Notes: generated from the sequence alone by a model not told the origin. A stretch of 64,000 nucleotides of DNA from Portulaca oleracea (GCA_029582165.1 CM055877.1:33506249-33570248), one strand, 5' to 3'. Shown: positions 34,112 to 46,959, numbered from the stretch's first letter. Made by a program: numbers and translations.

Positions 34112-35446
34112 TGTCACGCCTCGAATCAAGGGGTGGTAGACGCCGCACACCTGTAGGACAAAGTCCCACAAGCATGCAAGACTCCGAACAGAAACAGACT
34201 TAGCTTTGGACAAGGAATACTTTATTGAATAGTAACTAAGAAGCATGCATAATTATACGACAAAGAATATAGAAAATCATTAATTATAACTTCCCAGAAA
34301 AATAAATCTGTAACAGGAGGCATTCCTACAAATATCTCGGCCCACTACGCTTCCGCTACGCTATAATGATACCATCAAATAACCCGAACACTACAGGAAG
34401 TCAGAAACGTAACCTAAAAAGAGGAAGTTGAAAGGATAAGCTCAGAAGCCCAGTAAGTACCATAATACTCCCTTAGCTGGGTTGGACATGCGGGTAAAAC
34501 ATAGGTTATAGGTCAGAGTTCACAAATAAATACATAACAAAAAATAACTAGGTTTACAAATATTTTGCTCAGCTTAAAACTCCCAAAATAGACCATAATA
34601 TTGATCAAACAGTTTTGCGTCAAGTACCATAGTGTATATATATCAAATAATTGTAGCAATCAAAAAATCACAATGGTTAGGGCTTAAGTCACTATTGACC
34701 CAGTGATTAGGGCAACGATAAGCCACTATTGACACAGTGGCGGGCCATGCCAACAATGTGCCACTATTGACCCAGTGGCGGGACAACAAATAATTAGGCC
34801 CAACAGAACGCATACACGGATTGGAATACACAATAGCGAGCATACAAGTTGATCAACAGGTCCTGTGCATACCTTAACTGGCTAAGGTAGAAGACATAGC
34901 CCAAAAACAAAACTAGTAAATTGAATAACAAATTGTACAAGACAATACTCAATCAAGCAATTTCAAATGACAATAAATCAAACCCAAAAAGTCACATAAG
35001 CAAACGGAAATCAAATACCAAAATTATTATTCGAAACGAATTCTTTACAAACGCAAAGTCAAATTGTCATAAGATCTCACATGGTTATAATGTACAAAAG
35101 TAACTACAACTTAAAAAATTAACGTCAAATAGGTATTTTGTAAGCACACATATCAATACATAAACAACTTAGTAACAATATACTTACAAATAGTAATTAA
35201 AATTATTACCAAGGGTTGCAATATCAAATATATGTCAAAATACAAACGTAACTTCTAAAATTGACATCGAAAGGCTCACTTTGTAAATACATAAATCAAT
35301 AAGGAGTCAATTCAACCTTTCAAACAAAATTATGACTAAAAGTATGGTACGAAAAAAGTAGCACACAAACCCGATTTAATAAAATCACTTTATGAAAAGC
35401 ACTTTACAAAATAATATTTTGCGAGGAAGACCTAAAGAGCGTTACA
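34112..35446 (+). mobile_element. Possible solo LTR of a gypsy element
   Basis: Starts tgtcacgcctcg and ends aagagcgttaca, mutually inverted termini (TGTCACGC / GCGTTACA) of a kind seen in plant Ty3/gypsy LTRs, 1335 bp apart. Inside are three variants of gccactattgacccagtggc (34690-34785). I found no target duplication, so it may be truncated or misjudged. Confidence 0.45.
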
Positions 35447-37144
35447 CCACTAACCTCGAACAAAAAAAGGAATGATCTACTCCAATGAGACAAGATCACC
35501 TATAATTTATCTGAAATCTAATAATTAATATTCGTACGCGGACTAACACAAACCCAAAAATGTTAATAGACACTGTACTATTTTCTTAAACAGGTAGCTA
35601 AGTATAAATAATTAGGGCTCCTAAAAAAAAATTATAAAGGGCCTAAAAGAAATTTATATAATATTAATAGTAAAATGTGTGGTGTCTGCTAAAAGAAAAA
35701 GGAGATTAATTATATACATTTCGACCAATCAGAAAATTGATAAATACTGAATTAAATTATTTTGTTCCAAATATCAGTAATATTTTGGAATAATAATAAT
35801 AATAATTATAATAATAATAATAATCTATATAAATAATAATCTATATAATATTAATAGTTAATAATAATAATAAGAATAATAATCGCACCGGTTGAGGCCT
35901 AATACTTATAATACTAATAGGATTCTTGATTGTTCTTTTTTTTTTTTTTGGGGGGGGGGAATGGGGTATTTCAGTTTCCAAAAGTAAAATTTTAATCTAT
36001 TATAATTTGTTGGCTGATATTGCAGCTAGGGCTGATTAGCTCTGAATTATTCATATAAGTAACAATATAAAGAATCCTCTTCAACAATAAAAAATAATAA
36101 CATTAAATAAAACCTGTTTTACCATAACAATGCAAGACATATCTCCCTCTGGACAAATGTAATCAAAGATTTTACTGAATAAAACAAACATCATCGCCAA
36201 CTCAGTGAACCTTACTGTTAATTTTCTTTGTATATTTGTTGCCCAAGAACACAAATAAAACAGTCCCACAAGCAAAACCCATCTGGCATATCTGTATCTA
36301 GCAGTTACCTTTCTGTCGATCACAACTCAAACTTAGCAATCAACAAATCTCGAAAATGACAGCAACTCAACAAACAAATTTGACTATAGAATGATCAAAT
36401 AACTAGGTAGCCTTATGTACATTAAAACCAACCCCTAACAATAATAGTTGATAATAAATAATTATTCCGTATTATTAATAATTAATTATTACTACTTTTT
36501 ATTTCCTCAAAGTTAATTCTATTCTATTCTTTGCAAACATGGATTCACAGAACTTTCAAATGTGCTTACCATATTTTCCTTATTTTTTGGTTGTAATTTG
36601 TTACAAGGGTAGTTGAATGTGATGATGGCTTCATTCAATGTAGTACCTTAGTAAACATCCCCTTTTTTGCCATTCAGGGTTCTTTTCTATTCGGATGAGA
36701 TACACTGAATGGCCTTTGACAACTCATATATCATATACTATCAGGATTAAGGCCATGTCTTGATCTTCAGCCTGTTTACCTGATCTATTTCTTCCTACCT
36801 TGAGAATTAGTTTAATGGACTACACCTCATGCAACTTTTTTCTAAATACTTTTACGTGTGTTAGAGTATAAAATTATTATTAGATTTTCAACTATTAGCT
36901 TAAACTTTTGATTGAAATGGTTGTACAATATGTACGAATTGTTTTTCGAATGGTATATGTTATGTTTGTATTAATGTTGTAATTTAAACTTACCACTTAA
37001 TTTTAAAAAATATTTCAGTTTCAAACCGATGTTCTTACTAAGAAATACTTTATATAAATTGGAAAAAAAAGTAAGAATTTGAAACTAGCATAAACAGAAA
37101 TTTCCATGTGAATTTATTCAATTATTATTGCAAGTAATCATTTT
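35447..37144. other. AT-rich intergenic DNA with AAT microsatellite
   Basis: Includes an (AAT/ATT)n tract at 35788-35880 and a T/G homopolymer junction at 35936-35959. One possible exon remnant is listed separately. Otherwise no gene seen. Confidence 0.45.
36114..36316 (-). pseudogene. Possible lone exon of an unrecognised membrane protein
   Basis: On the minus strand a ~65-codon open stretch encodes a plausible protein segment (RYRYARWVLLVGLFYLCSWA, then IQRKLTVRFTELA, then ICPEGDMSCIVMVKQ). It contains one hydrophobic helix and has a cag before it and a gt after it. Its composition is less AT-driven than that of its surroundings. I cannot name a family, and no neighbouring exons were found. 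It may be an orphan exon or chance. Confidence 0.25.
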
Positions 37145-37152
37145 CACGTAAC

Positions 37153-37439
37153 TAGAGCTGGCAAAATTTTGTCCGACCCGGATTACCTGAATTGTCTAAT
37201 CCGGAAAAACTGGGTCTGGATATAGATTTTCCGTCCGAATTTTTATATTGATCGAATTGACCGAATATTTGGACATAAAAATTCTCTTTTTTCTATTGTC
37301 TGAACCCGATTTTAGCTTCGTCCGAATTGTCCGACCCGAAATGAAACCGGGTCCGGACATGAATTTCTCGTCCGAATTTTGACATTGTCCGTATTTGTCC
37401 GACCCGGATTTACCCGGACCTGGATTTTTGCCAGCTCTA
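37153..37439. mobile_element. hAT-type MITE with perfect 8-bp TSD
   Basis: 287 bp with inverted ends TAGAGCTGGCAAAA. It is flanked by a perfect 8-bp duplication cacgtaac (37145-37152 and 37440-37447), the hAT hallmark. The interior is made of repeated gtccgacccgga words in both orientations. Confidence 0.92.
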
Positions 37440-37683
37440 CACGTAACCAACTCGCTGCAAATTATGCACTGTTTGAGGATTTAAGATTGGCGCAAGTCAA
37501 TATCAGACAATTGTTTTCAACTTCAGATTACAGCAAAGTTTGCAGCAAATTGTCCTGTTGCATGATTTCTCTCACTCTACTTTTTTTTTTTTTTCTAATG
37601 AAAACCCAAATGCCAAATATCGAACTCAAAATTTTCAAGTACATTGAATTTCTTGCTATACTGTTGTCATTGCATTCAAAGAT

Positions 37684-38042
37684 CAAAAAATTATTTAGAG
37701 GTACCTAACTTTTGAAGAAACAATTTTTTGGTACCCTAACTTTTCGAAACTAATTTTGGGTTACCTTTACTTTTAAGATTAGAAATTACTAGGTGAATTT
37801 CCGGCGAAACTCCGATTGATTCAAATCATTTTCGTCCACAAAAACAAAGGGCATTTTCATCCACAAAAACACTTAATCAATTTCCCGCCTAAAACTCACC
37901 GGTGAATTCAAACCATTGGCCGAAAATTCACCTAATTATTTCTAATTCTAAAAGTTAGGGTACCCCAAAATTAGTTTTTAAAAGTTGGAGTATCAGAAAA
38001 ACATTTCACCAAAAATTAGGGTACTCATAAGTAATTTTTTTG
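37684..38042. mobile_element. MULE-type MITE with perfect 9-bp TSD
   Basis: 359 bp with ends CAAAAAATTA...TAATTTTTTTG, and inverted arms carrying ggtacc.taactttt and actaattttggg words. It is flanked by a perfect 9-bp duplication ttcaaagat (37675-37683 and 38043-38051). Confidence 0.9.
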
Positions 38043-38733
38043 TTCAAAGATGAATGTGTCTATAATTTTTCTTTTTTACAACTACTACTTTGACGGAACC
38101 CTCACTTTAACTCAGTGGATAACAAGCCAATTAAAGAGAAGGTAATATGAGAACCAGACAAGTCTCAACTAAGGGCTTAAAGTAGGCACATAGAGACACT
38201 CCCAGATCACCATAATATACTAAGCTCTCGGCATCACAACTTGCCCTCCCATGACGTACCCTAACATACAGTATTGTGTCGAGTTGTTTGCATTTTGGAT
38301 CCTGAAGTATTGGGTAATTAATTTTCTAAACCCTTGGTTTCAATGTTAATTTTTTGGATCTTAAAGTTAATGGGCTGAATAAAAAAAGACCTTCAAGTTT
38401 GTAAACTGAAAAAAGGCCCTGTGCCGTTTTTTTTTCTACCCATGTTTGAATTTGTCCCTCGATTGATGTCAAACTTAAAGACTAAGGTTAAAACTGATAT
38501 TGAAGTTATAATACACATCTTTCATTCATGTCAAAGCTACTTAGGCCCCGAAGTACCAGGGGTTTAAGTAGTTCTGACATGAATAAGAAATGTGTATTAT
38601 AGCTACAATATAGTTTTAGCATTAGTCTTGAAGTTGGTGGCAATCGGGAGAGTTATTCAAACATGGGAAGAAAAAGAAAAACGTTACGCAATTCTTTTTC
38701 TCATCCCACAAACTTTAAGGTATTTTTTTTATT

Positions 38734-39506
38734 GGAAAACTAGAATCTAATAAGGGTGCGTTTGGTAAGATTCCTAGGAAAATTTTTCCTGGGGAAAAGT
38801 TTCCCTGGAAAGTTTTTCATTGGAAATATTTCCCCGGAAAATAGTGAGCCCCTTGTAAAAACTTTCCCGAGGTCAATGTACAACCAAACATAGGGAAAAT
38901 AAGGCAACTCGGGAAAATTGACCATTTTCCCGGGGTTTTTGACTAAACAAACGCACTCTAAATCAAACTTTATATCCATTTTGATCTAACAAACCAAACT
39001 TAACTTTTTGTTAATGACAAACAGTATTTAAAATAATATTTTTCTTAGTGAATATCCACCAAATTTCGGTTACCAAAAAAATGACATGGAGGTTTTTTTG
39101 TTGATTAAAATGAACCTAATTGAAATCAACAATGTGTTGGAGGAAAGACTCGAGCAATTGTTGTCTAAAGTGACAAGAATGGGAAATGAATTACATAGAA
39201 TTTACATAGAATGAGGGACGGGAGTTAGAACTTGAGCATTTCGATGAAGAAAATGTGAGGCTCAGAACCAAGTTTAACAAGGAGAAAAGGAAGAGGAAGT
39301 CATCTTCATTTTTCTTTTATTTTTTGCCTATAAACACTCCACGTCAGCAAAAAAACCTCAATATCATTTTTCCGGTAACTGAAAATAGATCGAGTTTCAC
39401 TAACAAAAATATTATGTTAAGTACAGTTTGTCATTAACAAAAAGTTAAGTTTGGTTTGCTAGATCAAAATGGACATAAAATTTGATTTATTAGATTCCAA
39501 TTTTCC
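38734..39506. mobile_element. MULE-type MITE nested in the previous element
   Basis: Inverted arms of ~190 bp begin GGAAAAC(T/A) and continue gaatctaataa, aatcaaa.tttat and cattttgatcta. They are flanked by a perfect 9-bp duplication ttttttatt (38725-38733 and 39507-39515). The left arm is itself interrupted by the Tourist-type MITE at 38754-38958. The short frame at 39255-39437 inside it is not credible as a gene. Confidence 0.88.
38754..38958. mobile_element. Tourist-type MITE, innermost of three nested elements
   Basis: 205 bp with ends GGGTGCGTTTGG and CAAACGCACTC, flanked by TAA (38751-38753 and 38959-38961), the PIF/Harbinger 3-bp duplication. Removing it and one TAA restores the host MITE's arm to match its partner arm. 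Relatives lie at 43980-44218 and 44714-44907. Confidence 0.9.
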
Positions 39507-39610
39507 TTTTTTATTCAACACATAAATTTTAAGGTCCAAAAAATTAACTATATAAATCAAGTGTCTAGAAAATTAATTACCCTATACTTGGGTCCAAAAT
39601 GTAAAATACC

Positions 39611-41290
39611 CATTTTGTTTGTAAGAAAGTTTTTACTTGAGGACTAATCATAATAGCGTGATTCATGTGATGCATCGTTGCATACGTGCACAAATCAATA
39701 ATCAAATTAAATTTCATATGGAAAAATGATTTGAAAGAGAACATCAACATTCGTTTCTATCTAATCTACTTCTTCATCGTTTCAAGAAGTACATGAAGGG
39801 ATAGAATTGGTAGTTAGAAGAGTGTAGCATACTAATTAAGCTGAAGTTGTAACTTGGATCGAACGTCGTGTAGGAGCATTGGATACCATAAAACTTGTAC
39901 TACTAATATTGTATCTAAACTCCAATTAAATAGAATAAAAACTTGGAGTTTATAATTTTGTATGCATGAATAACTTATCGTTACAAAACTAATCAACTAG
40001 TTATATATGTGAAGTATACCACAAGAATATATATGTTTGTTGAACTTGTCTTCTTTCATGTTTGCTTCAACCAACTAGAGTTAATCATTACATAAAATAT
40101 CAATTAAGAAATAAATTTACCAAAACTTGGCTTTGAGCTTGCCAAAAAAAAAAAAAAAGACAACAAAAATCATATTATACATTGATTTCATTGCTGCCTA
40201 CAATAAATGAAAGTTTGATTTGCCCAATTTATAATAAACTTTAAAATTTTAAATTTTAAAATTTTACATTTTAATTTTACATTTGATTTTTTATTTTAAA
40301 TTTCTTTTAACTATTTTAATGTTTTATTATTTAATTTATAATTTATAACTTTTAAAATTTTAAAGTTTTTATGAATTTGTAAATTATAAATTTTTAAAAA
40401 ACTTTTAATTTGTTCATTTCGTATTTCCAAAAACATATCTAAACTTATCAAAAATTACTAAAAATTACCAAAATTACAAAAAGTTACATTTACTCGACCT
40501 ACCATTTATCACTGAACTTACTGGACCTTAGTTGTCAGAGTCTGGTCAATTTCAACATAACAGTCAAAAGAAGGAAAAAAATGATAAAAGGGCATATCGG
40601 GAAGTTTAGGTAACAATTAGGTCTTCGCCGGAGTCAATTATAACTTTGAGCCACTTTTTTTGGGTCCGCAAAGTCAAGGGTTCAAAATAAAAACTTTGAA
40701 ATATGGAGATTCAGAAAATAAATGCCCCCAAAGTTCGGGGTCCAAAAAGCAAAAAACCCTATACATTGCCCAACACCCTCAAAACTCAATGTATTATATA
40801 TAGTCCCAAAAAAAATTCAGTACATTATTATCCAATACTCCTAAAATTCAGTGTACGATCGTCTAAAACTCGTTTTAAAAATAAAATGAAATAACCCATG
40901 ATTAATTAGCTTTCTGTTATACGTTTATACGAAAATATTACAACAGTGTGTGCAATTAATTTAAGACATGTTTAGGAGAAAAAGGGTGATCTGTCGATGC
41001 TGAATTGATTTGGGTTACTAAGTTTTGTTTGAAAATGACAGCTTAGCTACCCCCCGCTTCTCTTGTTATTTCTTCTTCAATAGCTAATTATTCAGTTACA
41101 TGATAAGTTTATTGGGATAAAATATGGCTTTCTTGTCAGATGATTATTGATAAATATATAAGACCATTAACAAGATATACATTTGCTTTCAGTCAAAATC
41201 CATTTAGGTTAAGTACAACAATAACATCGATCATGACCGTTCCTTTTCTTCTGCTAAAAATATGGTCTAATATGTCATCCTAAATGAATC
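39611..41290. other. AT-rich intergenic DNA with two truncated MITE arms
   Basis: Within it, 40640-40755 is one arm of the 15711 family (gggttcaaaataaa, ttcggggtccaaaaagcaaaaaaccc). It is followed at once by 40765-40870, one arm of the 1823 family (caacaccctcaaaactcaatg, ccaatactcctaaaattcag). The stretch 40230-40330 is a low-complexity aaattttaaa repeat. No gene seen. Confidence 0.55.
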
Positions 41291-41295
41291 GTAAC

Positions 41296-41710
41296 GGTCT
41301 ATTTGATTATCAGAGGGGAGGGAAAGGAAGGGGATTAGAGGGGAGAGAAGGGGAGGGTAGGAAATTTATTTTTATTTTGTGTGGATTATAAGTGGAGGGA
41401 AGTGAGCAATAAGAAGAGTTAATTATTGTGGTTTGTTTAAAAAATGGAAGGAAGGAGAGAAAATGAATTAGTTATTATATTAATAAAATTATTTTCTTTT
41501 TTTTAAATATATAATGAATTTCTCTCCCTTCCGTTAACCCTCATATTGGGGGTTAATGAAAAGGGGGTAATAGAGGGGAATGAAAGTAAATGGTTCCTCT
41601 CCCTTCCCCTCCTATATATTTTTCCAAACAAGGGTTGAGGAGACTATTTAATCAATCTCCTTTCCTTCCTTTCCCCTCCCTTCTCCTCCTTTAACCCTAA
41701 TCCAAACATA
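41296..41710. mobile_element. G-rich MITE-like inverted repeat
   Basis: The left arm is very G-rich (gaggggagggaaaggaaggg from 41316) and the right arm (41640-41700) is its C-rich inverse. The flanks tcgtaac / ttgtaac suggest a 7-8 bp duplication. The superfamily is uncertain. Confidence 0.65.
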
Positions 41711-41754
41711 TTGTAACTGTAAAAGCTTTCTCTCAAAACGCAAGAGGTCCAATA

Positions 41755-43074
41755 GCAAAAAATTGTTGGGAGGTGTCATACATTTTTAACAACTAACTAG
41801 AAGGGGACCACATTTTTTTAATGCACTCGAAGAGGACTACATCTTTAAAGAACTGACTGCTGGGTAATTTTCGACCATTTTGACTAAATATCGGGGATGT
41901 ATATATGAAAAGACATAAATACTCCTATGTTTTATCAAATAATTGTTGGGAGGTGTCATACATTTCTAAAAACTGACTTGACGGGGAGAACTTTTTTCAC
42001 ATCTCTTCTTTGCACTTTCTCTTTCCTCCTCCAAATATTAATACAACTCAACCCATCAAAACCATAAACAAACTTATCTTCCTCTTCTTTGTTCGTTCAC
42101 CACCCGACCCCGCCACTACCACCAGTCCAACCACCGCCAACACCACCACCACTTTAGCGCTCATCCACCATCAAGAACAACAATGACCTTTTAAATCAAA
42201 TCTCAATTTAAGTTTGACACAACCAAACACTAATCCCTTTTCTCATTCCCTAATTCAAACTGAATTCAACACCCACACCATAACCACCAATCAGACTCCA
42301 TTTTTGCATCCTAAATATCACCAGACAAAGCCACTCCAGCTACTCAAAAACACCGATAACCACTTGAACTCAATCCTGAACCATCCCCGTTTCTCCACTA
42401 TTTAGCGCGACTAGACCCGCAGTTGCCGTGGAAGCCACTTCCAGGGACCTATGTTGATCGACGTCCTAACCCACGACAGCCAAACACCGCACCTGACGCC
42501 TTTCCTCCTTCTCTCTCCTTGCTTGCTTGATATTAGGTTTTGATGGGTTGAGTTAAGACCCAAAAACAAAAAACCGATTGAGAAATTGACACGCTGATGG
42601 AATGCATAGAGGGATTTGTGCTTGGTTGTGTCAAACTTAGATTGTGGTTTGAGTGCTGAATTGAGTGATGGTGGTGTTGTTGGCGGTTGCACTGGTGGTT
42701 GTGCTGGTGGTTATGCTGGTGGTCAGGTGGTGGACGAATGAAGAACGACAAGAAATGAGTTTGTTTATGGTTTTGATGGGTTGAATTGTATTGATATTTG
42801 GGGAGCAGAGAGTGCACAAAAGAGGTGTGAAAAAAGTGGTCCCTGTCCAGTCAATTTTTAGAAATTTATAGCACCTCCGAGCAATAGTTTGATAAAATCA
42901 TAGAGGTATTTCTGTCATTTCATATATACATTGTCCGAATTCAGTCAAAATGGTCGGAAAATCACTCAGCAGTCAGTTCTTTGAAAATGTGGTCTCATTC
43001 GAGTGCACTAAAAAAATGTTGTCCCCTTTTAGTCAGTTGTTAGAAATGTATGACACCTCCCAACAATTTTTTGA
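41755..43074. mobile_element. 1.3-kb snapback element with 8-bp TSD
   Basis: Almost the whole element is an inverted repeat. Arms 41755-~42400 and ~42420-43074 share ends (CAAAAAATTGTTGGGAGGTG) and interior blocks (cccatcaaaaccataaac, aagtttgacacaacca). It is flanked by a perfect 8-bp duplication gtccaata (41747-41754 and 43075-43082), which suggests hAT-like transposition. The end sequence is repeated once more inside the left arm (41943). Frames on both strands (Thr/His/Gln-rich) mirror each other and are unlikely to be proteins. Confidence 0.88.
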
Positions 43075-43129
43075 GTCCAATACTAATATTCTTTTTTTCT
43101 TGAAGCCGAATATTGATTGTGTCATATAA

Positions 43130-43456
43130 AGGGTTTTTTGCATTTTGTTCCCTTAAATTTAGGATAATTTATTTTTTAAACTATTGGTTTTATTATTTAT
43201 TTTTTGGACCCTAAAGTTTATGTGTTGAATAAAAAAGGACCTTTAAAGTTTTTAGGTTGAAAAAAGTCTCGTGTACTGTTTTTCTTTTTCTTTTGGACCC
43301 TGAAACAGTACATAGACCTTTTTTTTCAAGCTATAAACTTTGAAGATCCTTTTTTATTTAACCCATAAACATTAGGGTCCAAAAAATAAATAATAAAAAT
43401 AAAGGTTTAAACTAATAAATTATCATACACTTCGAGGTTCAAAATGTAAACAACCC
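43130..43456. mobile_element. Copy 3 of the 15711-family MITE, short form
   Basis: 327 bp with ends gggttttttgcattttg and caaaatgtaaacaaccc. The flanks gtcatataa (43121-43129) and gtcatacaa (43457-43465) match at 8 of 9, confirming a 9-bp duplication for the family. The middle of copy 1 is missing. Confidence 0.85.
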
Positions 43457-43979
43457 GTCATACAAATACAATATCAAGCTTTAAGAGCTTTCCGTTATTG
43501 ATTATATGATTTTTTTTTTTTAAAAAATCTCATTAAATTGATCATCTTTGTCATCGATATGTCTATGCATTACCAAATTGAAGGACGAAAGAGACCGAAT
43601 AATTAAATTACTGCTAGTTAGTTTACAATTACGTCTACAAGTAACTAATAAAATGGTAATAATCTTAGCTCAATATGTTACTTGATTATGCCTGAAGCAA
43701 CGTTAAATTATCTAAATAAATGAACTTAAAGCTGAAGTTTAACAATAATAATGGATGACTTGGAAGATAAAGTAAGCCCTGCATGTCAAAGGGACAAGTT
43801 TGGACTCTTCACAGCTGAACTTATATACTTCTAATCACAATAGAAGTTATATTTTTCTCCTCCAGATGAGATTAGTTAACTCCATAGCAAATTGATTGAA
43901 AATTTTCTTCCAAACATGAAACAAGTAAATATGACAGCACATTACTTTGTAATACAGCGCGGGTTTCCATGAAGTCTAA

Positions 43980-44218
43980 GCAAGTGTTTGGTAGAAATTC
44001 CAGGGGAATATTTCCAGGGGAAGTTTTTCATGGGAAAGATTTCTCTAGGAAAATTTCCCTTAGCCCCCCAAGGAAAATTTTCCCTAGAAAATGGAGAAAA
44101 TGGTGGGTCTATCGTAAAAACTTTCCCGAAGTCAACCCACATCCAAACATTGAGAAAATAAGTCAACCCAGGAAAATTGACCATTTCCCTGGGGGTTATT
44201 GACCAACCTAACGCACTC
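43980..44218. mobile_element. Tourist-type MITE, copy 2
   Basis: 239 bp from gcaagtgtttgg to acgcactc, flanked by TAA on both sides. The body (ggaaaattttccctagaaaat, aattgaccatttccc) matches 38754-38958 and the inverted copy at 44714. Confidence 0.85.
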
Positions 44219-44713
44219 TAAATTCATACATAGATACTCCTTGCTGGTTCTCAAAATAATTGACTTTCTCGATTATTTACGTCTATCTTTAATTAATAAT
44301 TTTTCAAATAATATTTCATTAACAAATATAGATAATCTTTTCTAGTAGAATATTTTACCATGAATCTATTCTATTGATGTTAGCTTTATATGATGAATCA
44401 TTGTACATATCGAAAAATTAATGGTCAAAGTTGTTGACTCAAAATCTAAAACATCACTTAAAAATAATACTTGTTATAGTCACATTGATTTGATTTGGTT
44501 GTGCTATGAATTTCTTACTTCTTATTTCCACAACAACTAATCATAGAGAACATATTGATGACAGACCACAAGGAGAAAATGAAGGGTTTGTTGAAGCGTC
44601 GGTTGACTCTTGGCCCGGTGGATATCCAAGTTTAATCAGTTGATACTTTAGAAATAGCTAGAAGTGCTCCAACAAATAGTTTCCACGCAGGTATTATTGA
44701 GCCCTCGAGCTTA

Positions 44714-44907
44714 CAATGCGTTTGGTTGGTCAATAACTCCGGGGAAATGGTCAATTTTCCCGGGTTGACTTATTTTTCCCATGTTTGGATGCGGGTTGAT
44801 TTCGGGAAAATTTTCATGATGGGCCCACCATTTTCTCTATTTTCCTAGGGAAAATTTCCCTTGGGGGCTAAGGGAAAATTTTCCCTGGGGTTCCTACCAA
44901 GCACTCC
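44714..44907. mobile_element. Tourist-type MITE, copy 3 (inverted)
   Basis: Runs from caatgcgtttggttgg to ccaagcactcc, in the opposite orientation to copy 2 at 43980-44218 and 500 bp from it. The target duplication is not clear. Confidence 0.75.
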
Positions 44908-45239
44908 ATAAATCACAAAGTGCCTTGTTAAGTGAGTTTATGATTTTTATGGCATGTTTTTCCATGGTTAAGTGCATATATGTGGTGTTCGTATATGAGT
45001 TGCATTGTTGAATATAAAGCATGATAATTGTTTGATTAAGTTTGCTACGATTATTTATATTTGAATACTTCGCATTATCAATTTGTTGTAATTGATGAAA
45101 TAATAGGTATAAATGTTTTAAGTAGTCATATATATACATGTGTAAAAATCTATGTCAATCTATATGATTGACATATTTAAGTTTATGTACATGACTGTAT
45201 TATACAAACATGCTTGACTTAAGACAATGTTCATTCATT
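44908..45239. other. AT-rich intergenic DNA, nothing recognised
   Basis: No coding frame, repeat or element ends that I can support. Confidence 0.4.
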
Positions 45240-46161
45240 GAAGTTCTTGTTTCATTAGTATGTTATTTAGGCTCAGTTCTGAGCCTAAATGTGTTCCTTT
45301 TACCTTAGGTTTTTACTCGTTTCCATAGTTGCTTGTTAGTATTTATACTTCTTTTTCTTTCTTTTGCAGATTCTTAGAGCTTTAGGTACTTGTGGAGCAA
45401 AAGTGTGCTGAACGAGGCCAATTAGGGCCTAAAAGCAATGGAGTCGAGTCTTCTCGAGAAAACCCGACCTTGAACAAAAATAACCAAGCCTTGAACCCGG
45501 TGTTAGAGAAGAAACAAAAAGAAAAACATGATCAGCAGTAGAGTCATCGCTAGCCGTGACCACCCACCTCATGGTCGGGACCCCAATAAACCTTGATGCC
45601 AAAGAGGGTCCAAAATAACTTGGAGAAAGAAGAGGGGTCATGACCGTGGCCTACTACCTCATGACCGTGACACCCTAAACCCTGGGATTCACAATATAAG
45701 ACTTCACGACCGTGACCTCCCATAAAGCAAGGCTCTCAGGAAGCACCTCACGGTTGTGACCTGCTACCACACGACTGTGACCTCCTACAAGCCAAATCTT
45801 CTGGGGGGTACCTCACGGTTGTAACACTAGTATATATAGCTCTCTTTCCAGCATTATGAGACATCTTTAGTTTTGCCATTAGCTTCGCTTTTAATTCAGT
45901 TTACTTTAAGTTTAACTTCAAAAATTCTAGTAGAGATTACTGTTGATTACTTTATAAGACTTTCAAGATCCAATTCAAGTTCTTCGTTCGCGATTTATAT
46001 CCGGATTCTAATACGTTCTTCCTTGTTCTTCAATATTAGTATGCGCTTGATTTCAATTCATTCTTCCTTGATTGCTTTTATTAGTGTTAGATTAGATTTT
46101 ATTGCTTTCTTGATTGTTCATGCTTGTTCTTGTTTCTAGTTTAAATTCAATGAATCCTTTA

Positions 46162-46636
46162 GGGTCCGTTTGGACCTAGGAAAACAAGATGGAAAAAAAA
46201 ATCTCGTGGAAAAAAATTAGGAGGAAATTTTTTTTTTTGGTAAAGTAAATTTCTTTGTCTTGTTTGGTTTAAGTAAATTTTGAAGGGGAAAAATCGATTT
46301 TCTATTCAATTTTCTTTTCCTTGTTTGGTTTGAAGAAAAATACATGGAAAAATAAAATTTGCAAGAAAACTTGTAAATATCAAGCTTCATTTTTTTAGAT
46401 CATATGATGTGATTTGGGAGAGAAAGAGAAAGTTAGAGAGAGAGAGAGAGAGCGGGAGAGAGGGAGAGAGAGAAAAGAGAATTAGCTAGAGAGATAGAGA
46501 GAGTGACAAAGAGAGAGAAAATAGAGTTAGAGAGAGAGAGAAAACAGAGTTAGAGAGAGAGAGCGACTGAGAGAGAGAAAAGAGAGTTAGAGAGAGAGCG
46601 ATAGACAGAGAGAGAGAAAGAGAAAAGAGAGTTAGT

Positions 46637-46728
<92 letters not shown>

Positions 46729-46737
46729 GAGAGAGAT

Positions 46738-46786
<49 letters not shown>

Positions 46787-46907
46787 TGTTAGAGAGAGAG
46801 AGTTAGAGAGAGAGAGAAAGACCGAGAGATAGAGAGAGAACGTTCGAGAGAAGAAAGAGAAGAGACTTAGAGAGAAAGAAGAGAGAGTGCATGAGAGAAA
46901 GAGGGAC

Positions 46908-46959
<52 letters not shown>

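Larger units (their letters stand above)
38284..39610. mobile_element. Copy 2 of the 15711-family MITE, interrupted by a nested MITE
   Basis: The outer ends (gtttgcattttggatcc and gggtccaaaatgtaaaatac) and internal blocks (aaacccttggtttcaa, cccatgtttgaatttgtcc, ggcaatcgggagag) match 15711-16263. Its right arm is split by the element at 38734-39506. Its own target duplication is not clear. Confidence 0.8.

Noticed and set aside
42214..42819. Several His/Thr/Gln-rich frames inside the snapback element
   Set aside because: Overlapping frames on both strands are mirror images of the inverted arms.
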